Of a stretch of 64,000 bases of DNA, positions 1 through 7,673 are shown piece by piece (the first letter of the stretch is position 1; the number at the start of each line of letters is the position of its first letter). Made by a program: the position numbers and the translations under genes. The notes beneath the pieces were generated by a model that worked only from the letters and a program-made list of their open reading frames with translations, made no database searches and was not told the origin of the DNA. The stretch covers positions 50,399 to 114,398 of the forward strand of contig CAZAAH010000001.1 of NCBI GenBank assembly GCA_964483475.1, in the 5' to 3' direction. Origin of the DNA: VGLO01 sp964483475 (GTDB lineage Bacteria > Patescibacteriota > Minisyncoccia > Minisyncoccales > Staskawiczbacteraceae).

Positions 1-82
1 TAAAAATTTGAAACTCCTCATTGGTAAGCTCAAATTCTATTTCTAATTGCGATTTTCCTAAATCTTTTTTTATAGCTTTCAT
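1..82 (-). CDS. tig: Trigger factor, N-terminal fragment (runs off left edge)
   Basis: The reverse strand opens with ATG at 82-80 and stays open to the window edge, giving 27 residues. They include the stretch KKDLGKSQLEIEFELTNEEF, which resembles the N-terminal ribosome-binding domain of trigger factor (pattern: short basic start, 'SQ.E.E.E...EEF'). Trigger factor is the ribosome-bound chaperone and prolyl isomerase that receives nascent chains. Only the start is present, so the identity rests on a short match. It would be transcribed leftwards, downstream of the acetyltransferase gene. Confidence 0.6.
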   Translation of the reverse strand, partial: MKAIKKDLGKSQLEIEFELTNEEFQIF

Positions 83-105
83 AATTTATTTTGGTAATTT
101 TCCTG

Positions 106-125
106 CCCTGAGCGCAGTCGAAGGG
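106..125. repeat. 20-bp palindromic repeat, copy 1
   Basis: The sequence CCCTGAGCGCAGTCGAAGGG forms a hairpin with ends CCCT/AGGG. A second copy at 45126-45145 has the same core (GAGCGNAGTCGAA) but ends CACT/AGTG, so the terminal base change is compensated on the other arm. Similar GAGCG-AGTCGAA palindromes are known as dispersed repeats in many bacteria. This copy lies between the start of trigger factor and the stop of the acetyltransferase gene. Confidence 0.75.
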
Positions 126-629
126 TTAATTTCCGTTTTCATTTTTTTCTTTGATTAATATAACCCTCGGTTCACCGTCGCCAAAATAGTTTTCTTTTCT
201 TTCTTTTATCATAAAGCCAAGGGATAGGTACAAGTCTATTGCAGCCTTATTCTTGGGATGAGTGACAAGCTCAATAGTTTTTACATCTCTTAACTCTTCA
301 AGAATGTGTTTCATTGCTTCATGGCCTATACCCATGCCCTGAAATTTAGGATCTATCACAAGGCCACTAATATATGCGTTATCGTCGTTTCTTTTTTCGT
401 AAGAAGCATCCCCAACAGGTATGTTATCTTTCAGAATAAGATACACCATTGCATTGTTCTTGCCTATTTCTGCTTCCCACTCTTTTTGGTCGGTCATGGC
501 AGAATATGTTTTTAAGTTGGCTACTTTCTGTTCAATCGAAATGAGTGTTGGAATATCTTCCAATGTAGCTCTTTGAAACTGTATTCCTGGCGTTTCTTCT
601 CTTTCGGCTTGTGATAATTCTCCTTCCAT
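126..629 (-). CDS. GNAT-family N-acetyltransferase
   Basis: 167 residues with a GNAT fold signature. The segment LVIDPKFQGMGIGHEAMKHI near residues 92-111 is motif A (beta-4 plus the Q-x-x-G-x-G acetyl-CoA pyrophosphate loop). It is followed by a motif B-like THPKNKAAIDLYLSLGF, where a tyrosine near 134 is the usual general acid. GNAT enzymes transfer an acetyl group from acetyl-CoA to an amine; the substrate cannot be read from sequence. The first 16 residues are acidic and not part of the fold, so a later start is possible. The gene lies upstream of tig on the same strand, separated by a palindromic repeat. Confidence 0.8.
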   Translation of the reverse strand: MEGELSQAEREETPGIQFQRATLEDIPTLISIEQKVANLKTYSAMTDQKEWEAEIGKNNAMVYLILKDNIPVGDASYEKRNDDNAYISGLVIDPKFQGMGIGHEAMKHILEELRDVKTIELVTHPKNKAAIDLYLSLGFMIKERKENYFGDGEPRVILIKEKNENGN

Positions 630-663
630 AAGTTTATTTTTCTGGTTTTTAAATTCTATTTTC

Positions 664-897
664 TTAAATAAAACGTGTAGTTATAGACATTGTACTACCT
701 GACACAATTGAGTAAATTCCAAATTTTGATTCTAAATGATCATTCAAACAATCTGTTTTTTGCTTATCAATACAAAAAATTATTCGTTCATTTTTAGGGA
801 GTAATAAACTATTTTTTTTAAAATCTATATATTGAGAACCTAAAATCGCGGATACACCAATGAAACCTAAAATTTTTTTATTTAAATTTTTATCCAT
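664..897 (-). CDS. Small hypothetical protein, 77 aa
   Basis: 77 residues of no family I recognise. Residues 8-23 (KKILGFIGVSAILGSQ) are mildly hydrophobic and could be a membrane anchor or signal segment; two cysteines (CIDKQKTDC) are spaced so that they could form a disulfide outside the cell. It sits four bases downstream of the next minus-strand gene (902-1249) and is followed by the acetyltransferase, so all three small genes and the acetyltransferase may share one transcript. Coding status rests on its open frame and tight spacing only. Confidence 0.45.
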   Translation of the reverse strand: MDKNLNKKILGFIGVSAILGSQYIDFKKNSLLLPKNERIIFCIDKQKTDCLNDHLESKFGIYSIVSGSTMSITTRFI

Positions 898-901
898 AAA
901 T

Positions 902-1249
902 TTATTTTTCTACTTGAAAATCCTCGATGCTTGTTTCTTGTACTTCTCCGTTTTTAAAGTATTTAACAATACAAGTATTTAGTATTTGGTCATAATAAAC
1001 TCCTGCTACATTGTTAAATTGTTGTCGTAACTTATCATATAAAGTATTACATTTTATTTTATTATTAAAAAGAATTACTTCTTCATCTTTTTGATCTTTT
1101 ATAATTTGCTCTTGCTTTAATTGTTCTATTCTATCCTCATCTTTCTTGGGAATAAAAACCACAAAGTAATAGAAAACCGAAAAACCAATCAAAATTATAG
1201 CAATGGAAAAAGATAATTTAAACCAATTTTGTTTTACGAATTCATTCAT
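902..1249 (-). CDS. Small membrane-anchored hypothetical protein, 115 aa
   Basis: One strong transmembrane segment near residues 10-33 (LSFSIAIILIGFSVFYYFVVF) follows a short basic N-terminus. Then comes a charged, helix-prone stretch (KKDEDRIEQLKQEQIIKDQKDEE) that could be coiled coil, and a small C-terminal domain with two cysteines (CNTLYDKL..., NTC). This layout suggests an N-in, C-out single-pass protein. No family is recognised. It is flanked closely by two other small minus-strand genes with gaps of 4-5 bases, consistent with a small operon. Confidence 0.55.
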   Translation of the reverse strand: MNEFVKQNWFKLSFSIAIILIGFSVFYYFVVFIPKKDEDRIEQLKQEQIIKDQKDEEVILFNNKIKCNTLYDKLRQQFNNVAGVYYDQILNTCIVKYFKNGEVQETSIEDFQVEK

Positions 1250-1254
1250 AAATT

Positions 1255-1437
1255 TTAATATTTACAAGCCCGACCATGACAACTCCTAACATACCCGCCG
1301 TGGTAATGACTACCCTTGCCATGAGAAGTATATCCTCCTACACGAAAACTTCTGTATCTGCCACGAGCCTGCGCAATGCCAGAAGAAAAATCAACCAAAG
1401 CTATAATCATTAGTAAAAGTAATATAATTTTTTTCAT
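1255..1437 (-). CDS. Small secreted Gly/His/Tyr-rich peptide, 60 aa
   Basis: A clear signal peptide occupies residues 1-24 (MKKIILLLLMIIALVDFSSG then IAQA before a likely cleavage site). The mature part is about 36 residues, rich in Gly, His, Arg and Tyr (SHGKGSHYHGGYVRSCHGR), with two cysteines. The many histidines could bind metal, but that is inference. Small exported peptides of this kind are frequent in CPR genomes without known role. It is first in the group of three small genes downstream of the pyrophosphatase. Confidence 0.6.
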   Translation of the reverse strand: MKKIILLLLMIIALVDFSSGIAQARGRYRSFRVGGYTSHGKGSHYHGGYVRSCHGRACKY

Positions 1438-1452
1438 AATTTTTAATAGTAT

Positions 1453-3447
1453 TTAGATTAAGAACGCTACTATCAACAATGCCACAATGTTTAAGACCTT
1501 GATCATTGGGTTAATGGCAGGGCCGGCGGTGTCTTTATAAGGGTCTCCGACGGTGTCGCCGGTGACGGCGGCTTGGTGGGCGAAACTGCCCTTGCCTCCG
1601 AGGTTTCCCTCTTCAATGTATTTTTTGGCGTTGTCCCAGGCGGCGCCGCCGGTGGTCATTGAAATTCCAACGAACAATCCCGTAATAATTGAGCCGATGA
1701 GCAAGCCTCCGAGCGCCTGCACTCCCAAAATATAGCCAACTAAAATGGGGGCGACCACCGGAATTAAAGCTGGAATCATCATTTCTTTTATGGCCGCCTT
1801 AGTCACAATATCAACGCATTTTCCGTATTCTGGCTTGGCGGTGCCTTCCATAATTCCTTTAATATCCCTGAATTGCCTGCGGACTTCTTCAACCACTTTG
1901 CCGGCCGTTTTGCCAACAGCTCCCATTAAAAAACTGGCGAATAAATAGGGGAGCAACCCGCCAATCAACAACCCTGCAATTACTTTTGGGTTATCTAAGG
2001 TAAATGCCGCACCCGCTGACCCTGTAAGTTCAGAAACTTTTTGGCTGTAGGCTGAAAATAAAACCAGGGCGGCCAATCCTGCCGAGGCAATGGCATACCC
2101 TTTGGTTACGGCCTTGGTTGTGTTTCCCACGGCGTCCAGAGGATCAGTAATGGCGCGGATTTCCTCTGGCATTCCGGCCATTTCGGCAATGCCTCCGGCG
2201 TTGTCAGTTATTGGGCCGTAAGCATCCACTCCAACGACAATTCCTGAAATTGAAAGCATCGACATAACCGCCAGCGCCACGCCGTAAATTCCAGCCAGCT
2301 GGTAGCTGATGATCGTGCCCACGGCAATGAGCAGCACCGGCATGGCGGTTGCTTGCATTCCCAGCCCAAGTCCGCGGATGATGTTAGTGGCGTGGCCGGT
2401 CTGCGAAGCTTTAGCAATTGATCTTACCGGGCTATATTTTTTTGATGTGTAGTATTCGGTAATAACAAACATTCCAACCGCCACGACCAACCCTATCAAG
2501 GTTGAAAAGTATAACTTACTAGCTGAAATTTCCTGGTCCGCCATCATTTTTGAAATTAAAGGGTAAAAACTGATGGCCGACAGCACAACTGAAACCCCAA
2601 GCCCTTTGTACATCGCCCCCATGATATTTTTGGAGCGACCCAGCTTTACAAAAAAACTACCGATGATGGAGGTTAAAATTGAAACGCTGGCGATAAAAAG
2701 CGGCAACAAAATAAATTGCGGAGTCCCAGGATACAATAAGTCTCCCAAAATCATGGTGGCGACCGTTGTTACCGTATATGTTTCAAAAATATCGGCGGCC
2801 ATTCCGGCGCAGTCGCCAACGTTGTCCCCAACCTGGTCGGCAATGACCGCGGGGTTCCTGGGGTCATCCTCTGGAATTCCTTTTTCAACTTTTCCAACCA
2901 AATCGGCCCCCACATCGGCCGCCTTGGTGTAAATTCCCCCGCCCACCCTGGCAAACACCGATATCAAGCTGGCCCCAAATCCCAAGGCCACCAGTGCCGG
3001 AATGTCGTTAGTAAAAAAGTAGTATCCTGAAACCGCTAACAAGCCAAGGCTGACCACCAAAAGGCCGGTAACCAGCCCGCCCTTAAATGACAAATCCAAA
3101 GCGTGGGCCAATCCCCGCTTGGCTCCCTGGGCCACGCGGGTATTGGTTTGGGTGGAAACCCACATTCCGATAAATCCCGACAGCCCGGATAAAAAGGCCC
3201 CAATTAAAAATCCAAAAGCCATTTTCCAGCCCATGGAAACCCACAACATTAAAAATAAAACCAGGGCGACGATGGCCACGGTCTTGTACTGCCGTTTTAG
3301 GTAGGCAATGGAGCCCTCCTGAATTGCTTTGGTGATTTCTATGGCTTTATCTTTTGCCACGGGAGCCTTGCTGATTTTAGCAACCAGGAAAAATACAAAG
3401 GCAATGGCAAAGAGCGAAACGAGGATAGGAAAATAGGTTATGAGCAT
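1453..3447 (-). CDS. hppA: Membrane-bound proton-translocating pyrophosphatase
   Basis: 664 residues with many transmembrane helices, the usual length for this family. It hydrolyses cytoplasmic pyrophosphate and pumps protons (in some members Na+) across the membrane. The substrate-binding motif DVGADLVGKVE is intact near residues 178-188, and the Asp-rich second site (DNVGDCAGMAADIFE) is present. The segment GNTTKAVTKGYA carries Lys and Thr at the two positions (460 and 463 in standard numbering) that mark the K+-independent subfamily, so I infer an H+ pump not needing potassium. It would let a fermentative cell recover energy from biosynthetic pyrophosphate. A 7-nt tandem repeat lies just upstream of the start. 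Confidence 0.95.
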   Translation of the reverse strand: MLITYFPILVSLFAIAFVFFLVAKISKAPVAKDKAIEITKAIQEGSIAYLKRQYKTVAIVALVLFLMLWVSMGWKMAFGFLIGAFLSGLSGFIGMWVSTQTNTRVAQGAKRGLAHALDLSFKGGLVTGLLVVSLGLLAVSGYYFFTNDIPALVALGFGASLISVFARVGGGIYTKAADVGADLVGKVEKGIPEDDPRNPAVIADQVGDNVGDCAGMAADIFETYTVTTVATMILGDLLYPGTPQFILLPLFIASVSILTSIIGSFFVKLGRSKNIMGAMYKGLGVSVVLSAISFYPLISKMMADQEISASKLYFSTLIGLVVAVGMFVITEYYTSKKYSPVRSIAKASQTGHATNIIRGLGLGMQATAMPVLLIAVGTIISYQLAGIYGVALAVMSMLSISGIVVGVDAYGPITDNAGGIAEMAGMPEEIRAITDPLDAVGNTTKAVTKGYAIASAGLAALVLFSAYSQKVSELTGSAGAAFTLDNPKVIAGLLIGGLLPYLFASFLMGAVGKTAGKVVEEVRRQFRDIKGIMEGTAKPEYGKCVDIVTKAAIKEMMIPALIPVVAPILVGYILGVQALGGLLIGSIITGLFVGISMTTGGAAWDNAKKYIEEGNLGGKGSFAHQAAVTGDTVGDPYKDTAGPAINPMIKVLNIVALLIVAFLI

Positions 3448-3448
3448 A

Positions 3449-3500
3449 ATTTGAAATTTGAAATTTGAAATTTGAAATCAATTTGAAATGATTTAAAGCT
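3449..3500. repeat. 7-nt tandem repeat (ATTTGAA)
   Basis: Four perfect head-to-tail copies of ATTTGAA (3449-3476) are followed, after four bases, by a fifth and by a degenerate reverse version (AAGCTTCAAATT). It fills the space between the hppA start and the stop of the reductase gene. It is one of several short 'word' repeats in this window. Confidence 0.85.
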
Positions 3501-3512
3501 TCAAATTAAAAA

Positions 3513-4028
3513 TTACTTTTTTACTTTGTAGTGAAGTTGAATGGTATTTTCATTTAACTTTTTATAATCCAACAATTGCAGTTGATATTCAAAATCGTTA
3601 TCTGTAAATAATTTTATGCCTTTTCCGAATACTAATGGCTCAACATCCAAGTAAATTTCATCAACGAGCCCCTCTTTCATAAATGAAGAATTTAATTGTC
3701 CGCCGCCGGCCAAAAAAGCTGTCTCAAATCCTTTACCTTCTAATGTTTTAAGAACTTCTTTTGGGGTCTGGTTTAAAAATAAAACTTTATCTGCCCATTT
3801 ATTTTCAATATTTTCTTTTGCAACCACAATATTTAACACATCGGGAAAGGGGAAAAATCCTTTTTTACTTGCATACTCATACGTATTTTTTCCTATAATT
3901 ACATTTCCAGCTTTTTTGCTTTCCTCATGAAAACTTTTTAAATCTTCCCGTGAAGTCCATTCTGAATCGCCATCAGACTTTGCAATATAGCCATTCGGAG
4001 TGATAGCCATATATAAAATAACTTTCAT
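3513..4028 (-). CDS. RibD C-terminal / DHFR-like reductase
   Basis: 171 residues with the dihydrofolate-reductase-like fold of the RibD C-terminal family. It starts MKVILYMAITPNGYIAKSDG (beta-1 and the following loop), has VIIGKNTYEYA around residue 43, FLAGGGQLNSSFMKEGLVDEIYLDV near 105-130 (NADPH-binding glycine run, then the 'L.DE..L' strand) and VFGKGIKLF after it. Members reduce pterin- or pyrimidine-like substrates with NADPH; lone copies of this domain usually have unknown substrates. It starts two bases after the nusA stop and so probably shares its transcript. Confidence 0.75.
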   Translation of the reverse strand: MKVILYMAITPNGYIAKSDGDSEWTSREDLKSFHEESKKAGNVIIGKNTYEYASKKGFFPFPDVLNIVVAKENIENKWADKVLFLNQTPKEVLKTLEGKGFETAFLAGGGQLNSSFMKEGLVDEIYLDVEPLVFGKGIKLFTDNDFEYQLQLLDYKKLNENTIQLHYKVKK

Positions 4029-4030
4029 AT

Positions 4031-5380
4031 TTATTCTTTTGGAGCCTCCTCTGGTTTTTCTTCAGAGGGAGATTCTTCTTTTGCACCCTTCTCTTCAACT
4101 GGTGCTTCTTCTGTAACTTCTTCTTTCTCTCCGGCTTCACTTGAGGCAGTTTTGGCTTTTTTAGTTCTCTTTTTCTTAGGTTTTTCCTCACCTTCTTTAG
4201 CTGACTCTTCTTCGATCGCTGCCTCTTCTTTAGCGCCTGTTGCCTTTGCGGGCTTAATGTCTATTTTCCAGCCAGTTAAATTGCTAGCCAGCCTCACATT
4301 CCGGCCATCCTTGCCAATAGCTAAGGACAGCTGGTCCTCGGCCACCAAAACGGTCGCCGTATTTTTATCTTCAATTTCCACCTCGGAAACTTCTGCTGGC
4401 GAAAGGGCGTTGGCAATGTAATCTTTGGGGTCTTCCTGCCACAAAATAACATCAATTTTTTCTCCACCCAGCTCGTTGATGACCGCCATAATCCTGGTGC
4501 CCCGCTGGCCAACGCAGCTGCCGATGGGGTCAATTCTTTCTTCGGTTGATGCAACGGCAATTTTTGTCCGGTAGCCGGGTTCTCTAGCAATAGACTTTAT
4601 CACAACCACCCCCGAAGAAATTTCGGGCACTTCCAATTCAAAAAGGCGAGAGACTAGCTTTGGATAGGCTCGGCTCAAAACCACCACCGAACCCCTGGGC
4701 GTTTCGTCAACTTTTAAAATATAAAACTTCAGCCTTTGGCCTGGCCGATAAAATTCGCCAGGGATCTGCTCTTCCCTGTTTAAAATTCCAAGAGTCTTGC
4801 CAATATCAACCAACACCACCGACCCCTCTATTCTCTGAATAACTCCGGAAATAATTTCTCCTTCTTTTGACTTATATTCTGAAGCGATGGTTTCTTTTTC
4901 GGCTTCCCTAATTTTTTGCAAAATGACTTGCTTAGCCGTTTGGGCGGCAATTCTGCCGTAGTCCTGTTTTGAAACCAAGGGAATTTCCAGTTCTTCACCA
5001 ACTTTTATTTTTGGATTTTTCTTTTGGGCTTCCTCCAGCATGATGTGCTTTTCAGGATTAAAAACCACTTTTTTAGGTGGCTCGTCACCCTCACCATGGG
5101 CCTGGAAATCTTCCGAAGGCGATATTTTTTGGGTTTTCATCTCCTCTATTTCCTCTGGAGTATAAAGCATTGATTCGTCAACCACCAATTTTACCTGCCA
5201 AAATTTAACATCACCCGAAACCGGATTAAATTTGGCTTTTATTTTTTGCCCTTTTTGTCCGTAATCTTTTTTGTATGCGGTAGCAATGGCTGCTTCCAGC
5301 GTTTCGATGATAACTTCAGGCGAAATTCCCCTGGCCTCGGCAATTTGCGATAATGCTCTTTGAAATGATTTTAGATCCAT
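4031..5380 (-). CDS. nusA: Transcription termination/antitermination protein NusA
   Basis: 449 residues. Residues 1-135 are the RNA-polymerase-binding N-terminal domain, with an acidic/charged insertion near 75-115. The S1 domain follows near 175-245 (EGEIISGVIQRIEGSVVLVD...), then KH1 (DPIGSCVGQRGTRIMAV) and KH2 (SLAIGKDGRNVRLASNLTG), both with GxxG loops. The last 75 residues are a repetitive Glu/Lys/Ala tail in place of the acidic AR repeats found in some proteobacterial NusA. NusA binds RNA polymerase and nascent RNA to modulate pausing and termination. The usual rimP and infB neighbours are absent here. Confidence 0.95.
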   Translation of the reverse strand: MDLKSFQRALSQIAEARGISPEVIIETLEAAIATAYKKDYGQKGQKIKAKFNPVSGDVKFWQVKLVVDESMLYTPEEIEEMKTQKISPSEDFQAHGEGDEPPKKVVFNPEKHIMLEEAQKKNPKIKVGEELEIPLVSKQDYGRIAAQTAKQVILQKIREAEKETIASEYKSKEGEIISGVIQRIEGSVVLVDIGKTLGILNREEQIPGEFYRPGQRLKFYILKVDETPRGSVVVLSRAYPKLVSRLFELEVPEISSGVVVIKSIAREPGYRTKIAVASTEERIDPIGSCVGQRGTRIMAVINELGGEKIDVILWQEDPKDYIANALSPAEVSEVEIEDKNTATVLVAEDQLSLAIGKDGRNVRLASNLTGWKIDIKPAKATGAKEEAAIEEESAKEGEEKPKKKRTKKAKTASSEAGEKEEVTEEAPVEEKGAKEESPSEEKPEEAPKE

Positions 5381-5400
5381 AGCTTTTACTCCGTAAAAGA

Positions 5401-5490
5401 AACTCTAAATACTAAACTCTAATTTCTAAACGTGTTTTTTAGTTTTGAATTTAGGGTTTTGAATTTGTTTAGGATTTAGGGTTTGATTTT
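5401..5490. repeat. Imperfect inverted/tandem low-complexity repeat
   Basis: The stretch upstream of nusA is built from variants of CTAAA and TTTAGG words (ACTCTAAATACTAAACTCTAA, later ATTTAGGGTTTTGAATTTG). The second half is roughly the reverse complement of the first, so the region could fold back on itself. The following bases to 5585 are AT-rich with no further feature seen. Confidence 0.6.
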
Positions 5491-5585
5491 TTTATCTTAT
5501 AAAAAAATCCGTTGGTCAGACGGACAAAATTTATTTCAGTTTAGGCAATATTAGCAAAAAACAAAGTTTGTGTCAAATAGGGCTA

Positions 5586-5894
5586 TTATTTAAAACTTTC
5601 TTTTTCTATAAATACAAATCGGTGCGACGAAATAGTATGCATTATAATAATTCCAATTCCAATTCCAGAGATCATTAAAAAAGATGAAATTTCACCCAGT
5701 AAAAATAAAATAACGCTTGCGGCTAAAAATAACAATCCAATGGTGCTGTGGTGAACGTGGTATCCAAAAAGAATCTCGTGCCTTTTGTAGTATCTTTCTC
5801 GCAGCTTTCTGTTTGTTTTTAAAATAAATTCAAAAATCCAGGTTGCCGCAATGCCAATGATTATGTTTAAAACGAATAACGATATAAAGTTCAT
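5586..5894 (-). CDS. Small multi-pass membrane protein, 102 aa
   Basis: Three hydrophobic segments (residues 3-24, about 51-67 and 70-88) surround a basic loop (KTNRKLRERYYKRHE) and a histidine cluster (FGYHVHHSTIG), with another pair SSHRF near the C-terminus. Closely spaced histidines at a membrane face can bind metal, but no family is recognised. Its ATG overlaps the TGA of the upstream yraN gene (ATGA), so translation of the two is probably coupled. Confidence 0.6.
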   Translation of the reverse strand: MNFISLFVLNIIIGIAATWIFEFILKTNRKLRERYYKRHEILFGYHVHHSTIGLLFLAASVILFLLGEISSFLMISGIGIGIIIMHTISSHRFVFIEKESFK

Positions 5895-6286
5895 AAATTT
5901 TCTACAGAGCTGGGGAAATACTCAATTTTTGATTTGCCCGAGTTTGGATCAAGTAAAACTCCGATAACATCAATTTGGTAGGGGATATCCTGTGGAAATC
6001 TATTTTTTTGAAGCCATATTTGGCAAAGGCCGATGAGTTTTCTTCGTTTTTTATGGTCAACTTTTTCCTCTGGAAAAAAACTCTCGCCACCGCCAATAAT
6101 GGTTTTGACTTCAACAAAGTGGACTGTTTTGTCTCGGCGCGCAAAAAATGAGAATTTTTTGCGCGCAATAATGTCAATTTCTCCAAAATTTATCCTATAA
6201 TTTCTCCCCACAATTTTATACCCCTTTTTCACAAGATATTCACAAGCAAGACTTTCTCCCAAATCACCGAGCTCTTTTGTATCCAT
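5891..6286 (-). CDS. YraN family (UPF0102) endonuclease-like protein
   Basis: 131 residues matching the UPF0102/YraN family, a restriction-endonuclease-like fold. The landmarks are GDLGESLACEYLVKKGYKIV (conserved E-x-x-A-x-x-Y-L), NYRINFGEIDIIARK (catalytic-type GEIDII) and VHFVEVKT (the E-x-K metal site). Family members are thought to act on branched or damaged DNA; the exact role is not settled. All presumed active-site residues are present. The gene lies two bases downstream of a coiled-coil protein gene and overlaps the next by four bases. Confidence 0.88.
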   Translation of the reverse strand: MDTKELGDLGESLACEYLVKKGYKIVGRNYRINFGEIDIIARKKFSFFARRDKTVHFVEVKTIIGGGESFFPEEKVDHKKRRKLIGLCQIWLQKNRFPQDIPYQIDVIGVLLDPNSGKSKIEYFPSSVENL

Positions 6287-6287
6287 C

Positions 6288-6665
6288 TTACTTACCTTTA
6301 TCTTCTTTTAATCTTTTGTTTCTGGCGATTTGTTCTTTTGCCATATCTGGAATACTTTCTATTAAATCTCTCGCGCTTTTTATCTCTGTTAAATTTTTGT
6401 TTATTGATGCATCTGTTTCCTCTTCTGATAACAAACCTTTTTCAAGTTTATCTTCTAACTCATTGTTATCTTCTTTAAGTTTATTTATTTTTTCATTGAG
6501 CTGTTTTATAAAACTTCGAGCTCTTTTTAAAGTATCTGATGCCTTCTCTCCTGTTATTTCTTTAAACTCCAGCACTAAGTCTTTGGGTTCAAAATCTTCT
6601 AAAGTTGTATCATCTTTATCAATATCATTATCTGGCTCCAAATTTTCTGGTGAATTTTCGGGCAT
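6288..6665 (-). CDS. Acidic coiled-coil hypothetical protein, 125 aa
   Basis: A charged protein without membrane segments. Residues 1-25 are strongly acidic (MPENSPENLEPDNDIDKDD). Residues 35-90 are heptad-like and rich in Lys, Glu and Leu (FIKQLNEKINKLKEDNNELE), predicting a coiled coil, and the C-terminus is basic. No family recognised. It is packed between the DUF5671-like membrane protein and yraN with gaps of 0-2 bases, so it is surely in the same operon. Confidence 0.55.
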   Translation of the reverse strand: MPENSPENLEPDNDIDKDDTTLEDFEPKDLVLEFKEITGEKASDTLKRARSFIKQLNEKINKLKEDNNELEDKLEKGLLSEEETDASINKNLTEIKSARDLIESIPDMAKEQIARNKRLKEDKGK

Positions 6666-7637
6666 TTATTTTGTTTTATTCATTGGCGGATAAAGTTGGC
6701 TGTCAATGGTTCGGTCAAAGCAGACTCGGCCCGCAGAATGATTCCAATTCTGAGACGGTCCGTTGGGATATATCGTGGGAGCGTGGACAGTAGTTTTTGA
6801 ATTATTTGTATTGTCGCTCGTATCAAATGTTGCGCAAAGGGTAAAAGTCGCACCTGCACCACCTGGTATTGCGGGAGTTTCTGGTATATATTCATAGGGT
6901 CTGTTCGTCTCCGGATCGGTTGGCACAACATACCCCGAAATTGAATCATTTAAATCGGCGAGGCTTTGAGCCAGCACTCCTTTACGTTGCCAATAATTGA
7001 CTACCTGCCATTGGATATTTTGCAAGTCGTTGATTCTTTGCTGGTCAAATTGGGCCAATCTGGCCGATTGGGGAGAGCCAACAATGAAGAATGCCCCGAC
7101 AACCAACACTAAAATGATAACTCCGGCCGCCCAGGCATAGTACTTTGCTGACGTTGAGGGTTCTTTACGCCTAACATCGTCCAAATAATATCCAAAGACA
7201 ACGCCTGCCACCATTAAAACCGATAAGGCCTTTAAAATAAATTTAGCGGTAACGTCGCCGCCTAAAAAGTTGTAGATAACGCTTACCAAGTCCCCGATAA
7301 TTATTAAAGAAGCGATGAAAAGAGTTAAATAAATCAGCCATTTCCTTATTTTTGATTCTCTAACGGCCGACTCTTTTTTGTAAATTTTATTCAAGTACCA
7401 GGAAACGAAAATAAAAAGAGGGAAAATAATAACCAACGAAGCAACCGAAAATCTGATTGGCCAAACATAAGACTGGCCTCCGTACCTTAAAGATAAAATG
7501 TCCGGGAAAAAATAGTTAACATACTGCCAGCACAAAGTTATAAAGCTGATGGCTGACCAATAAAGGGCAACGATGGCAAAGAGATGCAAAAACACATCCC
7601 TTGGCAAATTTCTTTTAATTGTTGTATCTTGATTCAT
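6666..7637 (-). CDS. DUF5671-like multi-pass membrane protein
   Basis: 323 residues. Residues 10-185 hold five or six hydrophobic segments with the layout I associate with DUF5671 proteins of CPR bacteria (PRDVFLHLFAIVALYWSAIS at the start). The C-terminal 130 residues are a soluble domain that begins SPQSARLAQFDQQRINDLQN and contains YVVPTDPETNRPYEYIPE, a pattern I recall downstream of such domains and presumed extracytoplasmic. Function is unknown. The start at 7637 has a TAGAAT box six bases upstream, so the transcript could be leaderless. Confidence 0.65.
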   Translation of the reverse strand: MNQDTTIKRNLPRDVFLHLFAIVALYWSAISFITLCWQYVNYFFPDILSLRYGGQSYVWPIRFSVASLVIIFPLFIFVSWYLNKIYKKESAVRESKIRKWLIYLTLFIASLIIIGDLVSVIYNFLGGDVTAKFILKALSVLMVAGVVFGYYLDDVRRKEPSTSAKYYAWAAGVIILVLVVGAFFIVGSPQSARLAQFDQQRINDLQNIQWQVVNYWQRKGVLAQSLADLNDSISGYVVPTDPETNRPYEYIPETPAIPGGAGATFTLCATFDTSDNTNNSKTTVHAPTIYPNGPSQNWNHSAGRVCFDRTIDSQLYPPMNKTK

Positions 7638-7673
7638 ATTTTTATTCTAAACAAATTTCCAAAAAAAGCAACT

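Noticed and set aside
3449..3500. CRISPR-like array
   Set aside because: Seven-nt units without spacers; simple tandem repeat. No CRISPR array was found anywhere in the window.
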